DNA from: an uncultured Prevotellaceae bacterium
Lineage (GTDB): Bacteria; Bacteroidota; Bacteroidia; Bacteroidales; Bacteroidaceae
Assembly: GCA_902782305.1 (NCBI GenBank)
Contig: CACZMV010000017.1
Span: forward strand, 49,528 to 113,527
Length of the DNA: 64,000 nt
Direction of reading: 5' to 3'
Within the stretch, counting starts at the first letter, position 1; every line of letters starts with the position of its first letter. The notes beneath the pieces are model-generated. The model had not been told where the DNA came from and ran no database searches. It was given only the letters and a program-made list of their open reading frames with translations. Shown piece by piece: positions 38,543 through 47,078 of the stretch. A program made the translations under genes and the position numbers.

Positions 38543-39839
38543 GAAGCCGACCATAGATTTCATTACGTTAGGGTGCTCCAAAAACCTGGTTGACTCAGAG
38601 ACACTGATGGGACTCTTTGAGGCACATGGCTATCATGTGACCCATGATGCAGAGCATCCACAAGGCGAGATAGCGGTTGTGAACACCTGTGGCTTCATAG
38701 AGGATGCCAAACAGGAAAGCATTGATACCATTCTGGAACTGGCTCAAGCCAAGGAGGAAGGACATCTGAAACGGCTTTATGTGATGGGTTGTCTGTCTGA
38801 GCGTTATCTGGCTGACTTGGAGAAAGAGATTCCAGAGGTAGATGGCTGGTATGGGAAATTCAATTATAAGCAGCTGCTGAAAGATCTAGAAAATCTAGAG
38901 AAACAAGAATACCTAGAGTCACATCGCCACATCACGACGCCTAAGCATTATGTTTATCTGAAGATTGCGGAAGGGTGCGACAGGCATTGTGCCTATTGTG
39001 CTATTCCGTTGATCACGGGTAAACACCAGAGCCGTCCGATGCAGGAGGTCCTGGATGAGGTGCGTTATCTGGTGAGTCAGGGCACCAAGGAGTTCAACGT
39101 GATTGCTCAGGAACTGACGTATTATGGTGTGGACATCGATGGCCAGCAGCATATTGCAGAACTGATTGAGCAGATGGCAGATATCGAAGGGGTAGAGTGG
39201 ATTCGCCTACACTATGCCTATCCTGCCCATTTCCCATGGGATTTGTTGCGCGTGATGCGAGAGAAGAAGAATGTCTGCAACTATCTGGACATTGCCTTGC
39301 AGCATATCAGCGACCACATGCTGGACCGCATGAAGCGCCATGTGACCAAGGAAGAAACCTACGAACTGATCAGACGCATGCGTCGGGAGGTGCCGGGTAT
39401 TCACATCCGTACCACCTTGATGGTGGGATTCCCTGGTGAGACGGAGGAGGATTTTGAGGAATTGATAGCCTTCACCAAATGGGCTCGCTTTGAGCGCATG
39501 GGAGCTTTTGCCTATTCCGAAGAGGAGGGTACCTACTCAGCTGAACACTATCAGGACGATGTGCCTGGGGAGTTGAAACAGCGCAGGCTCGACAAGTTGA
39601 TGCGCGTGCAACAGAACATCAGTGCGGAGCTAGAAGCCCAGAAGATTGGGCAGACACTGCGTGTCATCATCGACCGTATAGAGGGTGACTGGTATATAGG
39701 ACGTACGGAATTCTGTTCTCCAGAAGTGGATCCGGAGGTGTTGATTCCTGCCCAAGAGGATTTGCATATCGGAGAATTCTATGAGGTACGCATCACAGAT
39801 GCCGAAGAGTTTGATTTATACGCTACAACGAAGATATGA
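38535..39839 (+). CDS. rimO: Ribosomal protein S12 methylthiotransferase RimO
   Basis: This 434-residue radical-SAM methylthiotransferase acts on Asp of uS12. The N-terminal UPF0004 domain has ITLGCSKNLVDSE and NTCGFIEDAKQES with cluster-binding Cys. The radical-SAM motif is CDRHCAYC (C-x3-C-x2-C). SRPMQEVLDEVRYLVSQG and the C-terminal TRAM domain follow. GCSKNLVDSE and GKHQSRPM distinguish RimO from MiaB. I start at the ATG at 38535, which overlaps the ftsY end by 8 bases. Confidence 0.95.
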   Translation: MTKKPTIDFITLGCSKNLVDSETLMGLFEAHGYHVTHDAEHPQGEIAVVNTCGFIEDAKQESIDTILELAQAKEEGHLKRLYVMGCLSERYLADLEKEIPEVDGWYGKFNYKQLLKDLENLEKQEYLESHRHITTPKHYVYLKIAEGCDRHCAYCAIPLITGKHQSRPMQEVLDEVRYLVSQGTKEFNVIAQELTYYGVDIDGQQHIAELIEQMADIEGVEWIRLHYAYPAHFPWDLLRVMREKKNVCNYLDIALQHISDHMLDRMKRHVTKEETYELIRRMRREVPGIHIRTTLMVGFPGETEEDFEELIAFTKWARFERMGAFAYSEEEGTYSAEHYQDDVPGELKQRRLDKLMRVQQNISAELEAQKIGQTLRVIIDRIEGDWYIGRTEFCSPEVDPEVLIPAQEDLHIGEFYEVRITDAEEFDLYATTKI

Positions 39840-40117
39840 ATAACAAGGAATTTTTAGCAGAACTGGCGGAGCGTACAGGGTATGCTCCGAGAGATGCTCA
39901 ACGACTGGTAAACAACCTGATTGATGCCATGGGTGATGCTTTTCAGGAGGGTGATGCCATTCTCGTACCTAACTTCGGGGTCTTTGAGACCAAGAAGAAG
40001 ATGGAGCGCGTCATGGTGAATCCGTCAACAGGACAACGTATGTTGGTACCTCCCAAGTTGGTGCTGAATTTCAAGCCTAACCAGACATGGAGGGATAAAC
40101 TGAAGGGAGGACAATAG
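39836..40117 (+). CDS. HU/IHF-family DNA-binding protein
   Basis: This 93-residue nucleoid protein has N-terminal helices (FLAELAERTGYAPRDAQRLV), the body NFGVFETKKKMERVMVNPSTG with the conserved NP at the tip of the DNA-binding arm, and VPPKLVLNFKPNQTWRDKL. It overlaps rimO by 4 bases and precedes a second HU-type gene by 2 bases, so the three are one transcript. Confidence 0.92.
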   Translation: MNNKEFLAELAERTGYAPRDAQRLVNNLIDAMGDAFQEGDAILVPNFGVFETKKKMERVMVNPSTGQRMLVPPKLVLNFKPNQTWRDKLKGGQ

Positions 40118-40119
40118 GT

Positions 40120-41256
40120 ATGGGCAAGTTGACGATACAAGATATAGCCAAGGTGCTGGTGGAGAAAAGTGGACTGACTCAGAAGGAAGCGAACAAGTTT
40201 GCTACTGAGATGTTCTCCATTATCCAACAGCGTTTGGAAGAAGATGAACTGGTGAAAATCAAGGGTTTTGGAACCTTTAAGATTATCAATGTAGAAGCTC
40301 GTGAAAGTGTCAGTGTGAGAACGGGTGAACGTGTGATGATTGATAGTCATGCCAAGGTTACCTTCACACCGGACACGGTGATGAAAGAGCTGGTGAACAA
40401 GCCTTTCTCACAGTTTGAGACGGTAGTGCTGAATGATGGGGTGGAGTTTGACGATGTGGCTGAAGACAACGAGGAAGATGTAGCACCCGTTGAGGATGTT
40501 ATCAGCCCTGTGGAAGAATTGCCTGTTGTGGAGATGGCTCAGGTGGAAGAGGAACCCCAGGTTGTTGAAACACCCCAGATAGAGGAGGAACCTCAGGTGG
40601 AAGAAGAGCCCCAGATAGAGGAAGAACCTCAGGTGGAAGAAACACCAATGGTCAAACTTGCGGAGGATGAGCCTGTTGAGGAAGAGCCAGTTGCGGATGA
40701 AGAACCAGTTGAGGAGGAATCCTCTTGGAAGAAATGGTTGTTAGCCGTTGCTGTTGTATTGGTTCTGATGGGCTTATCGGCTTATGGTGGGTATTATTAT
40801 GCGATGCAGAAAATGTCTGCCCAGAAGACTGAAACAGCAACAATCAAAAAGGATGAGGTTGCTACTCCTGAAAAGCCCGTTGACAGTGTTGCTGTAGCAA
40901 AAGACACGGTTGTGGCAGCACCTGTAGAGGTTGCTCAAACGGAAGTGAAGGCAGAAGAATCCGTCAAGAAGGAAGAAACGGTCAAACAAGAAGTGAAGGA
41001 GCCGGCAGAAGAGCCTGATCCATATGCCGCCAAAGATGAGCGCGTAAGACTGGGTGCCTATCGCATTGTGGGTACTGCAGAGGAGGTGAAGGTGCTTCCC
41101 GGACAGACGTTCTATAGTATCTGTCGTGCACATCTGGGTCCTGATATGCAGTGCTATGTGGAGGTCTATAATAATCTGCCAAAAGATCCGAAGATCAAAG
41201 AGGGGCAGGTGATCAAGATTCCTAAGCTCAAACCGAAGAAAAAGCGTAAAGGCTGA
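40120..41256 (+). CDS. Membrane-spanning HU-LysM fusion protein
   Basis: This 378-residue protein combines an HU-type DNA-binding domain (residues 1-90, GFGTFKIINVEARESVSVRT) with an acidic repeat-rich linker (EEEPQVEE / EEEPQIEE units, about 140-200), one TM helix (WLLAVAVVLVLMGLSAYGGY), a charged periplasmic linker, and a C-terminal LysM-like domain (YSICRAHLGPDMQCYVEVYN, IKEGQVIKIPKLK). The topology would place the HU domain in the cytoplasm and LysM on peptidoglycan. It could tether the nucleoid to the envelope. Known in outline from Bacteroidales genomes; its role is inferred. Confidence 0.85.
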   Translation: MGKLTIQDIAKVLVEKSGLTQKEANKFATEMFSIIQQRLEEDELVKIKGFGTFKIINVEARESVSVRTGERVMIDSHAKVTFTPDTVMKELVNKPFSQFETVVLNDGVEFDDVAEDNEEDVAPVEDVISPVEELPVVEMAQVEEEPQVVETPQIEEEPQVEEEPQIEEEPQVEETPMVKLAEDEPVEEEPVADEEPVEEESSWKKWLLAVAVVLVLMGLSAYGGYYYAMQKMSAQKTETATIKKDEVATPEKPVDSVAVAKDTVVAAPVEVAQTEVKAEESVKKEETVKQEVKEPAEEPDPYAAKDERVRLGAYRIVGTAEEVKVLPGQTFYSICRAHLGPDMQCYVEVYNNLPKDPKIKEGQVIKIPKLKPKKKRKG

Positions 41257-41268
41257 ATGAAATAGTTG

Positions 41269-41306
41269 AAAGTTTCTTAAAATGTAAGTTTTAGGAAACT
41301 TTTTTA
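41269..41306 (+). terminator. Terminator after the HU operon
   Basis: The stem AAGTTTCTTAAAA / TTTTAGGAAACTT (one mismatch, T-G) is followed by a run of T. Confidence 0.75.
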
Positions 41307-41351
41307 ATATTATTTAGGTATGGAGATGTGCGCAATAACGTGTGAATTGAG

Positions 41352-41359
41352 TACTTTTG
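41352..41359 (+). promoter_or_regulatory. -7 promoter element of the moxR-bat operon, TACTTTTG
   Basis: A TAnnTTTG match lies 36 bases before the moxR ATG. It sits between GAGT and ACTC, a small dyad. Confidence 0.6.
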
Positions 41360-41395
41360 CACTCTAAATAAGTAAATCGTAAAAATAAAAATATT

Positions 41396-42391
41396 ATGGC
41401 AGAAGCTATTGACATCCGCGAACTAAACGTACGGATAGAACAACAGAGTGGATTCGTCACCAATCTGGTGACGGGCATGGATCGTGTAATTGTAGGTCAG
41501 AAGCATTTGGTTGACTCCTTGCTGATCGGTCTTTTGAGTGATGGCAACATCCTTTTGGAGGGTGTACCAGGACTGGCAAAGACCTTGGCAATCAAGACTT
41601 TGGCACAACTGATAGATGCCTCATACAGTCGCATACAGTTTACTCCGGACTTGTTGCCTGCTGACGTGACAGGTACCATGATTTATTCACAGAAAGAGGA
41701 GAAGTTCCAGGTAAAACAGGGTCCTGTTTTTGCCAACTTCGTGCTGGCTGATGAAATAAACCGTGCCCCTGCCAAGGTGCAGAGCGCCTTGCTGGAGGCT
41801 ATGCAGGAGAAACAGGTGACGATTGGCAGCGAGACTTTTAACTTGCCTAATCCTTTCTTGGTGATGGCTACCCAGAACCCGATTGAGCAGGAAGGTACGT
41901 ATCCGTTGCCAGAGGCACAGATGGACCGTTTCATGCTGAAGGTGGTGATTGGATATCCCTCCATTGACGAGGAGAAGAAGATTATCCGCGAGAATATTGC
42001 CGGCGCACTGCCCGTTGTGACTCCTGTAACTACTGCGGAGGAGATTATCAAAGCGCGTGAGGTGGTTCGTGAGGTGTATATCGACGAGAAGATTGAACAG
42101 TATATTGCAGATATCGTATTTGCCACCCGTTTCCCAGACCGTTATGGACTGAAGGACATGAAGGAGATGATTTCGTTTGGCGGATCACCTCGTGCTTCTA
42201 TCAATCTGGCCAAGGCTGCCCGTGCCTATGCTTTCATCAAGCGTCGTGGCTATGTGGTGCCTGAGGATGTTCGTGCGGTAGCTCATGACGTGTTGCGTCA
42301 TCGTATCGGGTTGACCTACGAGGCTGAGGCAAGTAACGTGACCAGTGAGGAAATCGTTTCAAAGATCATCAATAAGGTGGAGGTACCCTAA
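41396..42391 (+). CDS. moxR: MoxR-family AAA+ ATPase
   Basis: This 331-residue AAA+ ATPase is the chaperone-like partner of the von Willebrand factor A (VWA) proteins encoded downstream. Walker A is GVPGLAKT, Walker B VLADEINRAP, sensor 1 MATQNPIEQEGTYPLPEAQ with the Arg-finger segment DRF. The C-terminal lid holds GGSPRASINLAKAARAYA. It is the first gene of the Bacteroides aerotolerance (bat) operon. Confidence 0.95.
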   Translation: MAEAIDIRELNVRIEQQSGFVTNLVTGMDRVIVGQKHLVDSLLIGLLSDGNILLEGVPGLAKTLAIKTLAQLIDASYSRIQFTPDLLPADVTGTMIYSQKEEKFQVKQGPVFANFVLADEINRAPAKVQSALLEAMQEKQVTIGSETFNLPNPFLVMATQNPIEQEGTYPLPEAQMDRFMLKVVIGYPSIDEEKKIIRENIAGALPVVTPVTTAEEIIKAREVVREVYIDEKIEQYIADIVFATRFPDRYGLKDMKEMISFGGSPRASINLAKAARAYAFIKRRGYVVPEDVRAVAHDVLRHRIGLTYEAEASNVTSEEIVSKIINKVEVP

Positions 42392-42394
42392 AGA

Positions 42395-42415
42395 GAGGTA
42401 AGAGGTAAGAAGTAA
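42395..42415. repeat. 7-base repeat spacer (GAGGTAA)
   Basis: Three heptamers GAGGTAA, GAGGTAA, GAAGTAA lie directly before the ATG of the DUF58 gene. Confidence 0.65.
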
Positions 42416-42416
42416 G

Positions 42417-43286
42417 ATGGAGACGTCTGAAATTCTGAAGAAAGTACGGAAGATTGAGATCAAGGCACGTGGCCTGAGCTCGAACGTCTTTGCGGGGCAA
42501 TACCATTCTGCCTTCAAGGGTAGGGGTATGGCCTTCTCAGAGGTGCGCGAGTACCAGTATGGTGACGATGTTCGTGATATTGACTGGAATGTGACCGCCC
42601 GCTTCCACAGACCTTACGTCAAGGTGTTTGAGGAAGAGCGCGAATTGACCGTGATGTTGCTGATTGATGTCAGCGGCTCGTTGGATTTCGGAACACAGCG
42701 TCAGATGAAGCGTGACATGGTGACAGAGATTGCGGCTACCATTGCTTTCTCTGCCATTCAGAATAATGATAAAATCGGGGTGGTGTTCTTCTCCGACCGT
42801 ATCGAGAAATATATCCCACCCAAGAAAGGACGTAAACACATCCTTTACATTATCCGTGAAATGCTCGACTTCAAGCCTGAATCCAGACGCACCGATGTCA
42901 AGCAAGCGCTGGAATTCCTGACCAGTGTGGCCAAGCGACGCTGTACGGCTTTCGTGTTAAGTGATTTCTATGTGCGTCAGGATTTTCTGCAGACCCTACA
43001 GATTTGCAACCGGAAGCATGATGTAGTGGCCTTGCAGGTTTATGATGTATTGGCACGTCAGTTGCCTGATGTCGGATTGATGCGTGTGGTAGATGCAGAA
43101 ACGGGACATGAACAGTATATTGATACGAGTAGCCGGAGACTGCGTCAGGCTCACGAGAAATATTGGAAAAATCGTCAACAACAGTTGCATGAGACGATGA
43201 ATAAAAGTAATGTGGACCTTGTCAGTATTGCCACTAATGAGGATTATGTCAAGGCTTTGCTGATGCTGTTTAAACAAAGAAGTTAA
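42417..43286 (+). CDS. DUF58-domain VWA-like protein
   Basis: This 289-residue cytoplasmic protein of the DUF58 family has KARGLSSNVFAGQYHSAFKG then REYQYGDDVRDIDWNVTAR, the family's most conserved motif. A VWA-like fold follows with the MIDAS-type LLIDVSGSLDFG (DxSxS). It is co-transcribed with moxR, as in nearly all bacteria, and is presumably a MoxR partner. Its stop overlaps the next start by 1 base (TAATG). Confidence 0.92.
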   Translation: METSEILKKVRKIEIKARGLSSNVFAGQYHSAFKGRGMAFSEVREYQYGDDVRDIDWNVTARFHRPYVKVFEEERELTVMLLIDVSGSLDFGTQRQMKRDMVTEIAATIAFSAIQNNDKIGVVFFSDRIEKYIPPKKGRKHILYIIREMLDFKPESRRTDVKQALEFLTSVAKRRCTAFVLSDFYVRQDFLQTLQICNRKHDVVALQVYDVLARQLPDVGLMRVVDAETGHEQYIDTSSRRLRQAHEKYWKNRQQQLHETMNKSNVDLVSIATNEDYVKALLMLFKQRS

Positions 43287-44329
43287 TGAAAAGAGTAATA
43301 CTATTGATAGGTCTGATACTCAACACTATACTGACTTTCGCTCAGGCAAGTGTTGATGTTAAGATAGATCCGATAGAAATGATGATAGGTGAGCAGGCAC
43401 AAGTCACGATGACGGTGCATGCCTCTGAAGGTGCTAAGGTTGAAATGCCCACTTTTCAGCCTCGCCAGCAAATCGTTGCTGGGGTTGAGGTGATCAACGT
43501 TGAACACCCGACCGACCATTCACTGCTATTGACATTGACCTCTTTTGATGGTAACCTCTATTATCTTCCTCCCTTCAAGGTCAAGGTGAATGGCAAGACC
43601 CTGGAAAGTAAAAGTCTGGCTTTGAAAGTGGTGGAGGTGGAAGTGGATACCACCAAACTCGACAAGTTCTTTGGTCCCAAGGATGTACAGGATAATCCTT
43701 TCCGTTGGAGTGACTGGTCTTTGTCGTTCTGGCTTAGCATCCTGATGCTGGTATTGTTGGCATTGGCCTATTATCTGTATTTGCGTCTGCGTGACAACAA
43801 GCCCATCATTGCCCGTATCAAGATTGTGAAGCGTCTGCTGCCTCATCAAAAGGCGATGAAAGAGATTGAGCAGATCAAGGCAGACAAAATGGTCAGCTCA
43901 GAGAATCAGAAGGAGTATTATACAAAACTGACGGATACGTTGCGTAAATATATAGAGGAACGCTATGGATTCTCTGCAATGGAAATGACCAGTACGGAAA
44001 TCATTGAACGTCTGATGGCGTCTGATGACCAGCAGAGTCTGAGTGAACTGCGTCAGCTCTTTATGACAGCGGACCTCGTGAAATTCGCAAAGTATTCTAC
44101 GATGATTAACGAAAATGATGCTAATCTGGTGAACGCGATAGACTTTATCAACCAGACAAAGTTGGAGAATCAGCCTACGGAAGAGACTGTCAAGCCCCAG
44201 TTGTCGGAAGAAGACCAGCGCTCTCAGAAGACACGTCGCATACTCAAGGCTTTGATATGGACTGTGATAACCATTTCAACCTTGCTGTTCTGCTATGTCA
44301 TCTATAGCATCTATCAACTTTTGAATTGA
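43286..44329 (+). CDS. Bat-operon membrane protein (between DUF58 and BatA)
   Basis: This 347-residue protein has a signal peptide (VILLIGLILNTILTFA), a BatD-like beta-sandwich region (residues about 25-125), a TM helix (LSFWLSILMLVLLALAYYLY), a helical cytoplasmic domain (KEYYTKLTDTLRKYIEERYG, MEMTSTEIIERLMA) and a final TM helix. This layout and position match the conserved unnamed protein of bat operons. Probably scaffolds BatA/B with the MoxR/DUF58 pair; inferred. Confidence 0.8.
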   Translation: MKRVILLIGLILNTILTFAQASVDVKIDPIEMMIGEQAQVTMTVHASEGAKVEMPTFQPRQQIVAGVEVINVEHPTDHSLLLTLTSFDGNLYYLPPFKVKVNGKTLESKSLALKVVEVEVDTTKLDKFFGPKDVQDNPFRWSDWSLSFWLSILMLVLLALAYYLYLRLRDNKPIIARIKIVKRLLPHQKAMKEIEQIKADKMVSSENQKEYYTKLTDTLRKYIEERYGFSAMEMTSTEIIERLMASDDQQSLSELRQLFMTADLVKFAKYSTMINENDANLVNAIDFINQTKLENQPTEETVKPQLSEEDQRSQKTRRILKALIWTVITISTLLFCYVIYSIYQLLN

Positions 44330-44338
44330 ATGTAAACA

Positions 44339-45337
44339 ATGGAATTTGCCAATAAAGAATATCTGTTTCTGCTACTGCTCATCATACCTTATTTGATTTG
44401 GTATTTGATGTACAGGAAGAAAAGTGAGCCTACGATGCGCATGAGCGATACTTTTGCTTATCGATACGCACCACGCTCATGGAAGGTACGCCTGATGCCT
44501 TTGCAATTGATTTTGCGACTGACTGTCTTTGTGCTTCTGGTGATTATTCTGGCTCGTCCACAGACACAGAACTCCTGGAAGAACAAGACCATGGAGGGTA
44601 TTGATATCATGTTGGCCATGGACGTCTCTACTTCGATGTTGGCGGAGGATTTGAAACCCAATCGTATGGAAGCTGCCAAACAGGTGGCTGCAGATTTTAT
44701 CATTGGACGTCCCAACGATAATATCGGACTTTCCATCTTTGCAGGTGAAGCCTTTACGCAATGTCCGATGACCACGGATCATGCCTCTCTTCTGAACCTC
44801 CTGCAGAACGTACGTACAGATATGGCCCAAAGGGGTTTGATAGAGGATGGTACGGCTATCGGTATGGGACTGGCCAATGCCGTTTCACGACTGAAGGACT
44901 CAAAAGCCAAGAGTAAAGTGGTCATCCTGCTGACTGACGGTTCCAATAACCGTGGTGATCTTTCGCCCATGACTGCTGCAGAGATTGCCAAAAGTTTCGG
45001 AATTCGTGTTTATACCATTGGTGTGGGTACCAACAAGGTGGCTCCCTATCCGATGACCGTAGCAGGAGGCATCCAATATGTGAACATTCCGGTTGAGATA
45101 GACACCAAGACACTGAGTGAGATAGCCTCTGCTACCGATGGCGATTTCTATCGTGCTACCAACAACCGTGAGTTACAGCAGATCTATAAGGAGATTGACA
45201 AGCTGGAGAAGTCAAAGCTCAATGTCAAGAAGTTCAGCAAACGTTATGAGGCGTATCAGCCTTATGCGATGGTGGCTGCCTTATTGCTGTTGTTAGAAAT
45301 GTTGTTGCGAATTACAGTTTTCAGAAAGCTACCATAA
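44339..45337 (+). CDS. batA: BatA, VWA-domain membrane protein
   Basis: This 332-residue protein has two N-terminal TM helices (YLFLLLLIIPYLIWYLM; LILRLTVFVLLVIILARP), a VWA domain with the MIDAS motif MLAMDVSTSML and the conserved DNIGLSIFAGEAFTQCP, and a C-terminal TM helix (YAMVAALLLLLEMLLRITVF). The VWA domain faces the periplasm. In Bacteroides fragilis the bat genes affect oxygen tolerance and envelope integrity. It starts 9 bases after the preceding stop. Confidence 0.92.
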   Translation: MEFANKEYLFLLLLIIPYLIWYLMYRKKSEPTMRMSDTFAYRYAPRSWKVRLMPLQLILRLTVFVLLVIILARPQTQNSWKNKTMEGIDIMLAMDVSTSMLAEDLKPNRMEAAKQVAADFIIGRPNDNIGLSIFAGEAFTQCPMTTDHASLLNLLQNVRTDMAQRGLIEDGTAIGMGLANAVSRLKDSKAKSKVVILLTDGSNNRGDLSPMTAAEIAKSFGIRVYTIGVGTNKVAPYPMTVAGGIQYVNIPVEIDTKTLSEIASATDGDFYRATNNRELQQIYKEIDKLEKSKLNVKKFSKRYEAYQPYAMVAALLLLLEMLLRITVFRKLP

Positions 45338-45350
45338 AGAGGAATTTGTT

Positions 45351-47060
45351 ATGTTTCGATTTGAAGACCCTATATATTTATATGCATTAGCGCTGATACC
45401 GCTGTTGGCTGTGTTGCGTTTCCTGCTGATTCGTCAGCAGAAGAAACGTCTGCTCAAGTTTGGCGACCGTGAACTGGTAAGACAACTGATGCCTGATGTG
45501 TCTCGTTTCCGTCCATTGGTGAAGTTCTGCTTACTGCTGACAGCCCTGGCATTGCTGATCGTCATGATAGCCCGTCCACAGTTTGGTACGAAGATTAATC
45601 ATGAGAAGCGTACCGGTATAGAGACCATTATCGCCCTTGATGTCAGCAATTCCATGTTGGCAGAGGATGTTGCTCCCAGTCGACTGGACCGTTCTAAGAT
45701 GATGGTGGAGAATCTGGTTGACAACTTTACCAATGACAAGATTGGTCTTATCGTTTTTGCGGGTGATGCTTTTATTCAATTGCCTATCACCAGCGATTAT
45801 GTCAGTGCGAAGATGTTCTTATCGAATATCTCACCTTCCATGATTTCCATTCAGGGTACTGATATCGCCAAGGCTATCTCGATGGCATCTCATAGCTTTA
45901 CTCAACAAGAGGGTGTTGGAAAAGCCATCATCGTGATTACGGATGGTGAAGACCATGAGGGTGGGGCCTTGGAAGCTGCCAAAGAAGCCAAGGATAAGGG
46001 TATGCGTGTATATATCCTGGGTGTTGGTTCCACCAAGGGAGCTCCGATTCCTACCGGTAATGGAGACTATATGAAGGACAATACAGGACAGACCGTGATG
46101 ACGGGTTTGAACGAACAGATGTGTCGTGAGATAGCCCAGGCAGGTGGTGGTGCCTATATCCATGTTGAGAACAATAGTAATGCGCAGGACCAGTTGGATC
46201 AGGAACTGAACAAACTGGCTAAAAAGGAGATAGAGAGTACTGTATATAGTGATTATGATGAACAGTTTCAGGCCGTTGGCATCATTGTTCTTTTATTGCT
46301 CATCATCGAGATTTGCATTCTTGACATCAAGAACCCCATGCTGAAAAACATCTCCTTATTCAAAAGAAAGCAGAAAGTAGTTACCCTGTTGCTGACATTA
46401 TTGGTATCCACGATGATACAGGCACAGACCGATAGGTTGTTGGTGCGTCAGGGTAATAAGCAGTTCCGTGCAGGGAATTATGCAGAGGCTGAAGTCTCTT
46501 ACCGGAAAGCGGTAGAGAAGAATCCACAGAATGCGCAGGCTTTGTATAACCTGGGTAATGCGCTGCTTGGACAACGGAAAGATTCTGCGGCTGTCAGTCA
46601 GTTTGAGCAGGCTGCAAAACTGGAAACCAATCCTATCAGGAAGTCGCAGGCCTTCCATAATATTGGGGTGGTTTGTCAAGGTCAGAAGCAGTTTGCCCAA
46701 GCCATTGAGGCTTATAAGGAGTCATTGCGAAATAATCCTGCTGATGATGAGACCCGATATAATCTGGAACTCTGTAAACGTCAGCAGAAACAACAGCAGG
46801 ACCAACAGAACCAGCAGAATAAAGACAACAAAGACAATAAAGACCAGAAAGATAAAAAGGATCAGCAGAAGCAAGATCAAGACAAGAAAGATCAGCAAAA
46901 GCAGGACCAGCAGCAACAACAACAGAACAAACAGCAGATGAGCAAGGAAAATGCTGAACAGATGCTTAATGCTGCTATCCAGGAAGAAAAGCAGACCCAG
47001 GAGCGTATGAAGAAGGCTCAGCAACAACCGAACAGGCGCTCGTTGCAAAAGAACTGGTAA
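45351..47060 (+). CDS. batB: BatB-BatC fusion (VWA plus TPR)
   Basis: This is a single 569-residue frame that joins two normally separate proteins. Residues 1-325 are BatB: TM helices, MIDAS motif ALDVSNSML, NDKIGLIVFAGDAFIQLP and a TM helix (AVGIIVLLLLIIEICIL). Then MLKNISLFKRKQKVVTLLLT and onward to QAQ looks like a BatC signal peptide (Met at codon 330, base 46338). TPR repeats (AEAEVSYRKAVEKNPQNAQA, ALYNLGNALL) and a Gln/Lys/Asp-rich tail follow. No stop or frameshift separates the halves. BatC could be made as part of the fusion or from an internal start at 46338. Confidence 0.85.
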   Translation: MFRFEDPIYLYALALIPLLAVLRFLLIRQQKKRLLKFGDRELVRQLMPDVSRFRPLVKFCLLLTALALLIVMIARPQFGTKINHEKRTGIETIIALDVSNSMLAEDVAPSRLDRSKMMVENLVDNFTNDKIGLIVFAGDAFIQLPITSDYVSAKMFLSNISPSMISIQGTDIAKAISMASHSFTQQEGVGKAIIVITDGEDHEGGALEAAKEAKDKGMRVYILGVGSTKGAPIPTGNGDYMKDNTGQTVMTGLNEQMCREIAQAGGGAYIHVENNSNAQDQLDQELNKLAKKEIESTVYSDYDEQFQAVGIIVLLLLIIEICILDIKNPMLKNISLFKRKQKVVTLLLTLLVSTMIQAQTDRLLVRQGNKQFRAGNYAEAEVSYRKAVEKNPQNAQALYNLGNALLGQRKDSAAVSQFEQAAKLETNPIRKSQAFHNIGVVCQGQKQFAQAIEAYKESLRNNPADDETRYNLELCKRQQKQQQDQQNQQNKDNKDNKDQKDKKDQQKQDQDKKDQQKQDQQQQQQNKQQMSKENAEQMLNAAIQEEKQTQERMKKAQQQPNRRSLQKNW

Positions 47061-47078
47061 GATGAAAAAAGAACTATT

